From positions 86,145 to 150,144 of the forward strand of contig CACRSC010000273.1 of assembly GCA_902651635.1 (NCBI GenBank): DNA of 64,000 bases, given 5' to 3'. This document shows, piece by piece, positions 54,397 through 64,000 of this stretch. Under the pieces are notes generated by a model that did not search any database, had not been told where the DNA came from, and saw nothing but the letters and a program-made list of their open reading frames with translations. Positions within the stretch are counted from its first letter, which is position 1, and each line of letters opens with the position of its first letter. A program made the translations under genes and the position numbers. This stretch comes from Mastigamoeba balamuthi. Its lineage: Eukaryota; Evosea; Mastigamoebida; Mastigamoebidae.

Positions 54397-56488
54397 CTAC
54401 TTGGTGTCCTCGTCAGAGGAGGAGGCCTTGTCGTCGTCGGGCTTGTCGGCGCTGCCGCTCGTGCTGGCGCTGCCGCCAGTGCCGGGCCTCCTGACGCGCG
54501 AGGACCAGCGGTAGCTCTCGGACTCGGCGTTCTCCACGCGCTGTGTCGTGCGCTCCTTGAGGATGTCCTTGAGCTTCTTCTCGCGCTCGAGGCGGCGCTG
54601 CTCGCGCTCCTCCTCGGCCCTGCGCATCTGCTCCTCCTCCTCGCGGGCCCTCTTCTCGAGCTCCAGCCTCCTGCGCTCGCGCTCCTCCTTGCGGCGCTTC
54701 TCCTCCTCCTCGCGCATCCTCGTCTCCTCCTCTGTGGGCCGCCCCCCTGCGTCAGACGGCGGTGCGCGAGGCGTGCCGGCGCGTGCCCTGCTTGCGGGTC
54801 CACTCGTCAAAGTCCGTGTCGGTGGAGCCGACCGCGGCCATCGATGCCTCGGCCTGCGCGGCGCGGACCCTCGCGGTGCGCTCGGCGCGCGCCTTGGCCT
54901 GCTCCTCGTCGGCTGCCCTGCGGCGCGCCTCGGTCTCGCTCCTCATCTTGTCCTCTGCCTCGCGCTCCCTGGCCTTCTGCTCCGCGAGCTCGATCCTCCA
55001 GCGCTCCCTCTCGCGCTCCTTGCGCATGCGCTCCTCCATCTGCTGGCTGGCGCGCAGGCGGGCCTCCTCCTCGGCCTTGGCGCGCTGCAGGGCGAGCTCC
55101 TTGCGGCGCTGCTCGCGCTCGCGCCGGCGCAGCTCGTACTGCTCCTCCTCCGTCAGAGGCTTCTTCGGCTCCTCCGAGGCCGCCGCAGACGCCGCGGCCG
55201 CCGCCTCCTCCTCCTCTGCGGGGGGTGGTGGGCGTCAGTGACGAGGACGCAGGCATTTCTCCGGGCGCCTTTGGACGGCTTGGAGAGCTCGGCCTTGCGG
55301 GCGGCGATCTGCTCCTCGAGCTTGCGGAGCCTCTCGGCGCTCTCCTCCTCCTCCCTGCGCCTCTTCTCGGCGCGCTCGGCCTCTGCCCTCGCCCTCTTCT
55401 CCTCGCGCGCCGCCTTCTCGTCCTGCTTGCGCTTCTCCTCCTCCTCGCGCTCCTTCCTGCGCTGCTCCTCGCGCTCGAGGCGCTCGCGCGTCCTCTGCTC
55501 GCGGGCGCGGTCGAGCTCCGCGTTCTCCTCCTTGTCGCGGGCGCGGTCCGCGTTCTCGCGCTCCTCGCGCTCCTTCAGGCGGCGGTCGCGCGTCGCCTGC
55601 GCCTCTGCGAACTCCTCCTCGCGGCGCTTCTGCTCCTCCGCCTCGAACGCCTCGCGCTCGCGGGCGAGGCGCTCCTTCGTGGCCCTGCGGTGCTCCGAGG
55701 CGTCGCTCGGGCTGCCGACGTCCTGCTCCGCCTCGGGCTCCGGCGAGGAGTGCTTGGGCTCCGGGGACGTGCGCCTGGGCTCGGGGGAGGAGCGCCTGGG
55801 CTCCGGCTCCGGAGACGAGTGCTCGGGCTCCGCGGCGGGAGCGGGAGCAGGCGCGTCTGCAGAGGGCTCCTCGGGGAGGTCGCCGCTCTCCTCCTGTGCG
55901 GCTGCGAGCATCTTCCTCAGCCTCCTCGCTCTGGCAGCAGCGCTCTGCCCAGTGCGTTGCTGGTCAGTCCAGTCTGGTTGAGCTCCTCTCGAACGCCCAC
56001 ACTCACGTTGGTGTCGTCGTCCTCCTCCTCGGCAGCGGCGGGGGCGGGAGACCTGGGGCTCTTGGAGGAGCGGGGCCTCTCCTCCTCGCGAGCCTCTGGG
56101 GACTCGGCCTTGGCCGGCTTCGTCTCCCTCACCTCCACCTCCTCGTCCGCGTTCTTGTTCTCTATCTTCTCCGTCTTCTCCTCCTCGTGGCACGGCTCGG
56201 CCTTGGCGAGAGGCGCAGAGGCCTCCTCGACGGGCGCGCTGGCCTGCCGCGGGCGGGTGGTGTCACGCGGGGTTCAATAATTCGAATCGAGAAGCCCCCC
56301 CGACCCGAGGAGAGCAGGGAGCGCCAAGGGGCACTCGGGGCGCTATCACAGACGCACGACGGCGCTGGGGATCTCGCCAGCCTTGTACTTGGCCACCAGC
56401 GTCTCGAACTCGCGGCGGACAAAGTACGCGCGGCACGCCGCCTGGAAGCGCGACAGCATCGGCTGGAGCATCTCCTCATCGTCCTCCG
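54397..56488 (-). CDS. IQ-motif, charged coiled-coil protein (caldesmon/MAP7-like composition)
   Basis: Minus-strand exons run from 56488 down to the stop at 54397. An IQ-like motif near the N-terminus (RFQAACRAYFVRREFETLV) could bind calmodulin. It splices (GCCGTC|GTGCGT) to an Ala/Glu/Lys-rich segment, then to Ser-Pro-Glu-Pro repeats (SSPEPEPRRSSPEPRRTSPE), then to more than 400 residues of continuous Glu/Arg/Lys single-alpha-helix or coiled coil (REEEEKRRKEERERR and alike), and ends in a Ser/Asp/Lys tail (KASSSDEDTK). One intron, starting at about 54786, appears to use a GC donor (CAGG|GCACGC). The true first exon is not found; an ATG-bearing candidate at 56638 does not join in phase. Cytoskeletal or microtubule binding is inferred from composition only. 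Confidence 0.65.
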
Positions 56489-56858
56489 CTACGCGAGGAA
56501 AACGAATTGAGCCGCAGCGGGTTTCGGTTTTGGGGGGTGCGGTTTTGCAATTCGGCGACGCGGGGGAGCAGGGCACGAGTGGCACGGACCCGGATCGGCG
56601 TCGACGACTGCGGAGTCCCTGCGGCGGAGCCTGCTCATTCTGTATGTTCGATCGACAAACTCACGGTAGAGTCGGTTGGGATACGAGCTTCGTTAGATTT
56701 TGAAAAGAAAATCTCGCCCAGAAGGAACGAAAGGATCTGACATCGGAGATCTTGTCGGTCGAGATTCCCAAATGACGCCATCTGAGATATTCAAATCCGC
56801 TTCACCGCCCCCCGCGCTTTGGCATCAGCAGGCAGTAGACCCGCGCAGTGTGAGCCCG

Positions 56859-58656
56859 ATGTCGTCCAGAGCCAAGAGCAGCAAGAGCCGGGGCAAGAAG
56901 GAGCTGCCGGCCGCCCCCGAGGTGTCCGACGCCGACGAGGACGAGCTCGTCGCGTACGACGAGGCCGAGGAGGCTGCTGAGGACGAGGACCAGGAGGTGC
57001 CCGCCCCCCAGAAGAGGCCCCGCGCCGTCCGGGACCCCGACGAGGAGGAGGAGCGCCTCGTCGAGGAGCTGTTCCCCGTGCTCGACGCGTCCATCGCGCA
57101 GCCGCTGACCAAGCGCCGCCGCGAGGCCGAGCTCGAGGCTGCCCAGCCCCCCAAGGCCCCTGCCTGGGTCGACGACGACGTCGTCAGCGGCTCCGCGGTC
57201 GACGTCACCGCCAAGGTTCCGCTCTCTCTCCCGTCTCCCAATGAGGCAGTAGATTCTCTTTCCCTTCCCCGCTGATTCGCTCTGGGATGTAGGGAAGGCG
57301 GTCGCTGAAGCGGGCCACCGACGAGACGGAGGTGGCGGCCGCGGAGTACGAGCGCAGGCTGCGCGAGCGCCACGCGGACCTGCGGAAGCAGACCGCGGAC
57401 TGGGCCAAGCTGCCGTCGGAGCGCGATCGCGAGCGTGACGCCGAAGGTCCGCGATTGTCTGCCACGTCAAATTCCCGTGAATGACAAACTTGCCTGCAGA
57501 GCTGCTGCAGACGGACGCCGACCTCGTCGAGGCTGGCAGCCTGCTGCGGTCGGACAGGCTGGGCGTGAAGAGGCAGACGGACCTCAACGACGAGCGCCGC
57601 AACAAGGGCACGGTGGTCTCGCTGCAGTTCCACCCCAACGGCCAGGCCGCCTTCGTGGCGTCGTCCAAGGGCGTCGTCTCGCTGTTCCACGTCGACGGCG
57701 AGAAGAACGCGCACATGCAGACGATCGCGGTCCCGCGGACGACGCTGACCGACGCCTGCTTCGTCGCCGACGGGTCGCAGATGGTCATCACGGGGCGCAA
57801 CAGGTCGTTCTGGGTCTACGATGTGGCCTCGAACAACATCTCCCGCATCGACGGCGTCTCGGGCCGCAGCGACAGGCTCTACCAGCGCATCAGGGTCTCG
57901 CCCGACGGCGAGTACATCGCACTGAGCAACGGCGAGAGCGACGCGGTCATCCTCAACGCGCGCAGCAAGCACTGGATGCACACGTTCCACTGCAACAGCC
58001 CCCTCGTCTCGCTCTCGTTCTCCCCCGACTCGAAGACGCTCTACACGGCGCAGGGTACTCCCCGAGCGTCGCCCCGTGCCTCTGTCTCGCTGCTGACACT
58101 GGGAGGGGCCCGCTTGCAGAGAGCGGGGAGGTGTGCCTGTGGGACATGAAGATGCTGAGGTGCAGCCACGTGTTCGAGGACGAGGGGTGCGTGCACGCGA
58201 CGGCGATCGACGTCGGGGGCAAGTACGTCGCCGTGGGGTCCAACAGCGGCGTCGTCAACGTGTACAAGGCGCCCGATGTCGCTGGGAGCGCGAGGCCCAA
58301 GCCGCTGTCGTCGGTCATGAGCCTCGTCACGCCCGTCTCGTGCGTGCGCTTCAACCACAACTCGCAGCTGCTCTGCATGGCGTCGCAGGACAAGAACGAC
58401 GCTCTCCGTGTGGTGCGATGAGCGCTCTTCTGCCATCTCCTCTCTGCCCTACGGCTTTCACTGACCAAAACGAAACGAAATTGGGGTACAGGCGCACCTG
58501 CCGAGCGGGAAGGTGTACACCAACTGGCCGACGCAACGGACGCCGCTGGGCAACGTCAGCGCGGTGGCCTTCAGCCCTCACTCGGGGTTCGTCGCGATTG
58601 CGAACGCCCGAGGCAACGCGCTGCTGTACCGCCTGCTGCACTACACGTCGTCATGA
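56859..58656 (+). CDS. UTP18: U3 snoRNP WD-repeat protein UTP18
   Basis: A component of the small-subunit processome that matures 18S rRNA in the nucleolus. Exons 56859-57215, 57293-57446, 57500-58054, 58120-58412 and 58492-58656 give 507 residues. The N-terminus is acidic and basic by turns (ERLVEELFPVLDAS; PAWVDDDVV is typical of UTP18: W-x-D-D-D). After a helix (YERRLRERHADL) comes a WD40 propeller: GTVVSLQFHPNGQAAFVASS, DACFVADGSQMVITGRNRSF, LVSLSFSPDSKTLYTA, GEVCLWDMKMLRC, VSCVRFNHNSQLLCMASQD, then HLPSGKVYTNWPTQRTPLG and VSAVAFSPHSGFVAIANARG. These match the yeast and human order, including the N-W-P near the end. The start ATG gives MSSRAKSSKSRGKK. Confidence 0.9.
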
Positions 58657-58919
58657 GAACCCTCCGCACGAACTAATAAGACAAGGCAGTCAGTGGTCCT
58701 CGGTCATCTGCGTGCATTTCTCAACAGGACACGCAAGGAAGGGGCTCTCATTCGCTTTTGGGAGGCTCGCATCCCACGGCTACGTCAGGATTCTTCGAGG
58801 CGATATTTGGGTGACATCAACACTCAGCAGCTTGATATTGAACCAACCGGAAAAGGCGCCTGTGGCCTTTGTTTTGTCTCGAGCTGTCATTTCTGGGCCC
58901 GTCACAACCCCAACCCCCA

Positions 58920-61900
58920 ATGCCAACACCACCATCCCGGACGTACCGGAGCTGGAGGCCACCCACACCGAGAACTCACCCTCACGCCGGCCACGTGCTC
59001 GCAGCTCTCCTCCTGGTAGATTCTTTCCCTCTACCCACCCTCCTTGAATTTCTCTTTGTTTTCTATTTGATTTCGCGATTCGAATCGGTATTAGTGCTGC
59101 AATTGCGGGCGTCTTCTTCTTACAAACACGCGTCCTCCCCTTTCCCCACGGTGCCAACTCTGGCGAGAGCAGCTCGCCAGCTCCGGGGCCGGGCAGTGCG
59201 TGACGGACAAGGCCCGCGTGCAAGTGCTGCTGGGCGGCGAGGGCTCGGGGCTGGCCCTGTGGACGCCCAGCACGCAGGCCCTCGACAGGTTCCTGCCGTC
59301 GGTGCGCCCCGCCGGCGCCTCGGCCGCCTCGACCGGCTGGGTCTACTACGCCAGCGGCAACGCCCTGCGGCGCTTCCACCTGGCGCTGCGCGACGACGAG
59401 GAGCTGGTCGCCCAGCAGGACGCCGTCCGGCACCCCGTCGCCGACGAGGCGCGCTCGCGGGTCCTCTGGGCCGCCGCAGGGGCCGCCGAGGAGCAGGCCG
59501 ACGTCGTCTGGGAGTGCGACCCCGCGACGCCCGCGCGGTGCCGCGAGACGGCCAGGAACCACTCGCTGGCGCTGCCCGAGGAGCAGCGGGGGACGCGGGT
59601 GCTGTACGCGTGGCTCTGGAGGTCGCGCGTGCTGGTCGTCACGCGGTCGCGGGCAGGCGAGGTCGCCCCGACGCTCTACCGCAACGCCTACGACGTGGCC
59701 GCGCCCGGCGGCCTGGCGCGCGCGGACGAGTTCCTGCGCAGCGACCCGGCGCCGCACTCGGAGACGCAGCCGGCGGCCTACGACGGCGAGGGCCGCTACT
59801 ACTGGCTGCGCGCGGGCCGCGAGGTCATGAGGGACCGGGAGGCGCTCCCGGTGGCCAGCGACCTGCTGTCGGTGGCCGTCGACCCCGTCGGCGGGCAGCT
59901 GCTCTGGCTCAGCGGGGACTCGGTCAACGCGGCGCTGCTGAGCGACCTCGGCAGGTCGTCGAGGCTGTCGTTCTTCCCGAGCAGGTACACGAGCATGACG
60001 CTCGTCCCCTTGTGCGGGCCCAAGTGCGGCGACGGCATCTGCGACAGCCCCAGAGGCGAGACCACAGCCACCTGCCCGGCGGACTGCTGTCTGGCGGGCC
60101 ACGCGAAGGAGACGCAGGCGGCGATGTTCTGTGACAAGTGCCCCCCGGGGACCTTCGCGCCAGCGGGCTCGCCGCTGCCGTGCGGGGAGCAGCAGTGCAA
60201 GGGGCTCGAGTACGACAACGACAACGACTCGACGACGCAGTGCCAGCTCTGCAACAACAGCCTCCTGGTGGCCCCGCCCATCGCGGGGTCCTGCAGGATG
60301 TGCCCCCGAGGGTCGACAGACGCCGACTGGAACCCCCTGACCGCCTGTGTGCCCTGCCCCGCCGGCACTGCTGTGCCGATGGACTCCAGAGGCGCCTGCG
60401 CCCGCTGCCAGGCTCCCAAGATAGACAACGACTCGGACTCGTCCACTCCGTGCGTTCTGTGCCCGCCGGGTGCGTTTGTGAACAAGTCTGGGCTCAAAGG
60501 ACCGTGCGACCTGTTCGCGTGTCCAGAGGGCACAACCGACAACGACAGCGATATCACCACACCGTGCGTCCCGTGCCCGGGGCACCTGGTGCCGCGCGGT
60601 TCCTCTGGCCCCTGCAGCTCCTTCAAGTGCGATCGCGGTTGGTCACACAACGGGTTGGCGTGCGTGCGGTGCGGCCCGGGCACGTTCGTCCCACCAGCTG
60701 CCGTCGGCCTCTGCCAGCAGCACAACTGCAGTGCCGGCGAGACCGACGACGACAGCAACCCCCTGACGAAATGCGTTCGCTGCGACCCCGGCCACTACAC
60801 CCCAGCTGGAGCAGTCGGCCCCTGCCAGGCCTGCCGGGCAGGAACCATCGATCACGACCGATCGGCCTCAACGCCATGCAGGGAGTGCGACACCCAAGGG
60901 TCCTTCGTACCTACCGGCCAGGTGGGCAATTGTACCGAGGACAGGTTTATGTGCATGGCGGGCTGGACAGACCACGACAACTCCACAGCGACGCAGTGCG
61001 TCCAATGCCAGGTCGGGACGTTCATGGCTGCTGGATCGTCAGGGGAATGCGAGGTCTGCTCCGCGGGAGAAACTGACGACGACTCGAACGCTGCCACGCC
61101 GTGTACGAGCTGTAGCAGCGGGCACTTCACTCGTGCCGGATCTGTCGGCAATTGCTCGGTTCACGTGTGCCAAGTCGGCACCACGGACGACGACGAGATG
61201 GCGTCCACAGATTGTGTGCAATGCTCAGCCGGCGGGCTCTTTGTACCAGAGATGAGCAGCGGGCCGTGCACCAGCCCCCAGTTTCGGTGCCCTGCCGGGT
61301 CATCCGACATCGACAGCAGCTCTGCCACAGAGTGCGAGAGGTGCGCTGGGGGAACGTATGTGCCAAGCGGCTCGCAGGGTCCCTGCGCCTCATTCCAGTG
61401 CCTTGACGGGTGGACCGACGATGACGGACAGCCGGACACACACTGCGTTCCATGCGAGGTGGCTACTGTCGGTCTGTATGTGCCCCGAGGGTCACAGGGG
61501 TCGTGCAACAGATCTGCCTTTGTGTGCCCCGCTGGGACCACAGATGCTGACAAGAACTCGTCAACGCAGTGCGTTAAGTGCCAAGGGCCGGGCTTCTACT
61601 TCCCATCTGGCTCTGCTGGACCATGTGATAGCGACGTATTCAAATGCGCACCAGGCACAATAGACAACGACAGAAACTGCACGACCCCCTGCATTCCGTG
61701 CGTTCCGGGGACCCATGCGCCCATGGGATCGACCACCTGCGAGCCGTGCCCCAAGGGCACGTATGACCAGGACCACGACCCTGCGACTCCCTGCATCCCG
61801 ATCGAAAGGGGGACAGTCCCCTGCGACGACGGGTTCGGGCTCTTCAAGGACGCAGTGTGCCTCCCCTGTAAGCAACCATCTGATCGTGCCAGCTCGCCTC

Positions 61901-63083
61901 TAACACTTTAACAGGGGGCGCAGTTGTCTCGGAGAATGTCGAATCGATATGCCACCAGTTAAGTGGCAGCGCTGAGCAGTTCGCGTGGCAGTCGTCAACC
62001 GCAGGGCTCTGCTTTGTATGCTCGCGGAAGACGACGATGATCAAGAGCTGCGGGATACTGAGCAGTGCCCTGTCGTGCACTCTGTTGCCAGAGCAGCCCG
62101 TCCCACACATCGAGTACGACCACGGGGACGATTACGACGCAGTCAGGAAAGGCCTGGGCCTTGGGCTGGGACTCCCAGCATTGGCCCTGATTATCACCAC
62201 CATAGTGTGTACATTGATTATCATCCGGCACAAAAGGCGGAGGAGCAGCCGCGACGTTGCGAGTCTCCAAAGCGATGCGCAGAGTCCTGCAAGCCCCCCA
62301 AGCCCCCCAAACGACTCCGAGCGCCCCACCGCACAGCTGGAGCCAGCGCCATCGGCAGACGCCCTCAACACCTTCGTGGTCGTATCCCCGCCCGTCTCGT
62401 CGCGGCCCGTGTCGATGTCGGCCTCCATCATGGCCGATGACGACTCCTACTACCCTCCAGCGGACGACTCGCACCGCAGATCGGCCCCGGCGTCGATAGC
62501 TCCCACCTACGATTTCGGCAAGTCCATCCAGCACACCAACACGTCGGGAGGCTCTACCCCCAGAGCCCCGCGGGACCCGGCAGCCATCCGCTATGGCGAT
62601 TCATCCGAGGGGCGCCTGCCACCGGTTTACGATGCGGGAGACTCGCACACAACGCACTTCACCAACGCCGGCGTGCCAGCGCCCGGCTGCCCTCCTGCGG
62701 GAGTCCCGCTGATGGCCACGCAGCTGATCGGCACCAACTCTGCTCTGCGGCAGGCCCCCTTCCTCGCCGTCCCCGCGTACTCCCCGTCAGCGCGCGGGAG
62801 CTGCGCTCTGAACAAGACTGCCGGGGCCAGTGTCTCCGGCGGCGGGGGATCAACAGCGTTCGTCGACACGAGCTCCGAGCAGATGTCCAAGACGGGCACC
62901 ATGTTCCTCAGCGTGAAGTCGGTCCCGTCGGCGGACAAGGACCAGGCGGGCGGCTCGGACCGCAAGTCGTCGGAGAAGACCAGGAGCCTCAGGAACGAGA
63001 ACACGCAGCCGGCAGAGTACAATACCACCGCCATCTCGCGGAGCGTGACGGGCAAAGCCCACGAGCTGCGTATCGCGGCGTGA
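58920..63083 (+). CDS. Single-pass Cys-rich receptor-like surface protein (5' exon tentative)
   Basis: The main exons are 59197-61867 and 61915-63083, joined in phase. A tentative first exon, 58920-59015, is in phase but only weakly signal-like. The ectodomain begins with about 270 residues of propeller-like sequence, then a CGDGICD segment, then about 20 Cys-rich repeats built on C-x-x-G-x-x-D-x-D-x-x-x-x-T-x-C-x-x-C, with G-x-x-P-x-G-S-x-G-x-C between (e.g. GTTDNDSDITTPCVPCPGH). These resemble TNFR/ephrin-receptor-like Cys-rich modules common in amoebae. One membrane helix (LPALALIITTIVCTLIII) is followed by RHKRRRSS and a 280-residue Ser/Pro-rich cytoplasmic tail without a kinase. It is likely a cell-surface sensor or adhesion protein. 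Confidence 0.75.
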
Positions 63084-63216
63084 GACCGCCGCGGCCAAAA
63101 CATCCTCCCAACAGCCCGCGAGTGCGGACTGCTGTGCCCCCACCCAAACACAGACCTAGCAGCTTGATAGCTGTCAGCCGGCACGTGGCTGCATTTGTGC
63201 TGTCTCCCGGGGAGTG

Positions 63217-64000
63217 CTACTGGTCCTGCCACCACGACACCATGCCAAGGCCAGGCTCTTCCATCAGACCCTGCGCGCACAATGACGCTCAGCTGTTGAG
63301 GACAAACAAACGCAGGAGAGCTGCAGGGACGCACAAGGACGACCATGGGAAGGCTCTCCGCGTCGTACGCGAGTTGGGGGGCCGGCGCCTCGGGCTCAGC
63401 GTCCCCATCGCCTGCTGACGGGGTGACGGGCTTTGGCTGCGACTTGGGCGCCTGAAAGATGACATCCTCGACCTGTGCAAGGGGGAGGGGGGATGCAGCG
63501 GGTCAGGCGCAGCAGCGGAGGCAAGCGGTGCAAAGTGCAGCCCTCACCCGGAAGCGGATCTCCTGGCCAATCTCCATCCACAGCTGGTTGTCGTTGTAGT
63601 TCCAGTACCACAGCTTCTCCACGTCGGAGCTGCGTTGTTGGTTCCGGCGTCGCAGCGAAGGCCCCCGGTTGTCAGGGCGCGCGAGGAACGGCCGAGGCGG
63701 GGAGGGAGGGGCACAAGAGCGAAGGCTTGGGCATGTTGGCCGAAGAGATGATGCAGTCGTCGAAGAAGCCGAGGGAGATCTGCAGGCCCGAGGCCCAGGC
63801 GCGCTTGACGGTGCCCGCGAGCACGGCGCCGACGGGCGGCCGGAAGACGACGAGCCGGAACGTCGCGTGCACGTGGCAGGCGGGCTCGCTCGAGTACACG
63901 AGCGCGTTGCGCATCGAGAGCACGTCGTAGACGCTGACGCCGAGCCCCACGTCGTAGATCACGCGGTTGGCGTACTTGCGGTCGAGCTCGCGGACGACGC
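63217..64000 (-). CDS. POLR3H: RNA polymerase III subunit RPC8 (Rpb7/Rpc25-like), 5' end outside window
   Basis: RPC8 forms the stalk of RNA polymerase III with RPC9 and takes part in initiation. Minus-strand exons: >64000-63715 (partial), 63548-63629, 63335-63472 and 63217-63270, in phase with GT-AG introns. Matches to POLR3H are strong: LDRKYANRVIYDVGLGVSVY, CHVHATFRLVVFRPPVGAVL, VSLGFFDD-like QISLGFFDDCIISSANM, WYWNYNDNQLWMEIGQEIRF and the end EEPGLGMVSWWQDQ (human SEPGLGLLSWW). The N-terminal SHS2/Rpb7 segment and start codon are beyond the window. The WW-type C-terminus distinguishes it from Rpb7. A His/Pro-rich linker follows the OB fold. Confidence 0.9.

Noticed and set aside
53572-56280. 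Plus-strand open frame of 902 codons
   Set aside because: It is an artefact of the Glu/Arg-rich coiled-coil gene read antisense (Leu/Arg/Pro runs). It crosses the actobindin gene out of frame.
1-64000. CRISPR arrays, bacterial operons and ribosome-binding sites
   Set aside because: No spaced direct repeats were seen, and spliced genes show this is nuclear eukaryotic DNA.
1-64000. tRNA or rRNA genes
   Set aside because: No convincing cloverleaf with A and B boxes, nor any rRNA core sequence, was found by eye; a covariance-model scan could still find a short RNA.

Overview
This is a gene-dense, GC-rich nuclear segment of a eukaryotic protist. Genes lie on both strands with short spacers. Most are split by short GT-AG introns of roughly 40-200 nt, and I resolved them by joining exons whose phases and protein families agree. 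The gene content points to an amoebozoan, possibly an archamoeba such as Mastigamoeba. It includes an actobindin, two Dictyostelium PSI-like fibro-slime proteins, a villin-type actin-binding protein, a copine/RGLG-type VWA protein and an SPX-VTC polyphosphate-polymerase-like protein. The species assignment is inference; no rRNA or organelle marker is present.

Layout, left to right. 0-1 kb: cyclin C, whose 5' end is outside the window. 2.7-4.3 kb: a lower-GC island with a multi-exon DDE/RNase-H-like protein of transposon type. 4.8 kb: a perfect 27-bp inverted repeat. 6.5-8.5 kb: fibro-slime protein A. 8.8-9.7 kb: Mediator MED6. 9.9-11.8 kb: poly(ADP-ribose) glycohydrolase. 12-13.6 kb: a tyrosine-kinase-like kinase. 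13.9-17.2 kb: a long acidic disordered protein. 17.2-18.7 kb: a GT61 (POMGNT2/EOGT-like) glycosyltransferase. 18.8-20.0 kb: an RGLG/copine-like VWA protein. 20.2-21.3 kb: an apparently intact PIF/Harbinger-like DNA transposon. 22.2-24.3 kb: fibro-slime protein B, an inverted paralogue of A. 25-26 kb: mevalonate kinase. 26.2-28.0 kb: a SET-domain protein fused to leucine-rich repeats. 28.1-28.9 kb: NC2alpha/DRAP1. 30.2-33.7 kb: a bubblegum-type acyl-CoA synthetase with eroded catalytic motifs and Nopp140-like Ser/Glu tails. 34-36.4 kb: a cyclin K/T with an RD-repeat tail. 36.8-37.7 kb: a START lipid-binding protein. 38.2-42.7 kb: a coiled-coil/gelsolin/villin-headpiece protein. 42.8-45.1 kb: tandem metallo-beta-lactamase-fold genes. 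45.2-46.8 kb: an ankyrin protein with a membrane tail. 47.6-49.6 kb: SPX-VTC-DUF202. 49.7-50.6 and 52.4-53.4 kb: an inverted pair of paralogues of uncertain family. 53.9-54.3 kb: actobindin. 54.4-56.5 kb: an IQ/coiled-coil protein. 56.9-58.7 kb: UTP18. 58.9-63.1 kb: a Cys-rich single-pass receptor-like protein. 63.2-64 kb: RNA polymerase III subunit RPC8, whose 5' end is outside the window.

Functionally the window mixes transcription machinery (cyclin C, MED6, NC2alpha, cyclin K/T, RPC8), rRNA processing (UTP18), actin regulation (villin, actobindin), surface or secreted proteins (two fibro-slime proteins and the Cys-rich receptor), and phosphate, lipid and isoprenoid metabolism (VTC, START, the ACS-like protein, mevalonate kinase). 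There is no operon logic and neighbours are mostly unrelated. The most notable signals are new domain combinations (SET+LRR, coiled coil+villin), several enzyme families with altered catalytic motifs (ACS-like, PARG, VTC), three candidate GC-AG introns sharing the donor GCACG, two inverted paralogue pairs and a structurally whole Harbinger-like element.
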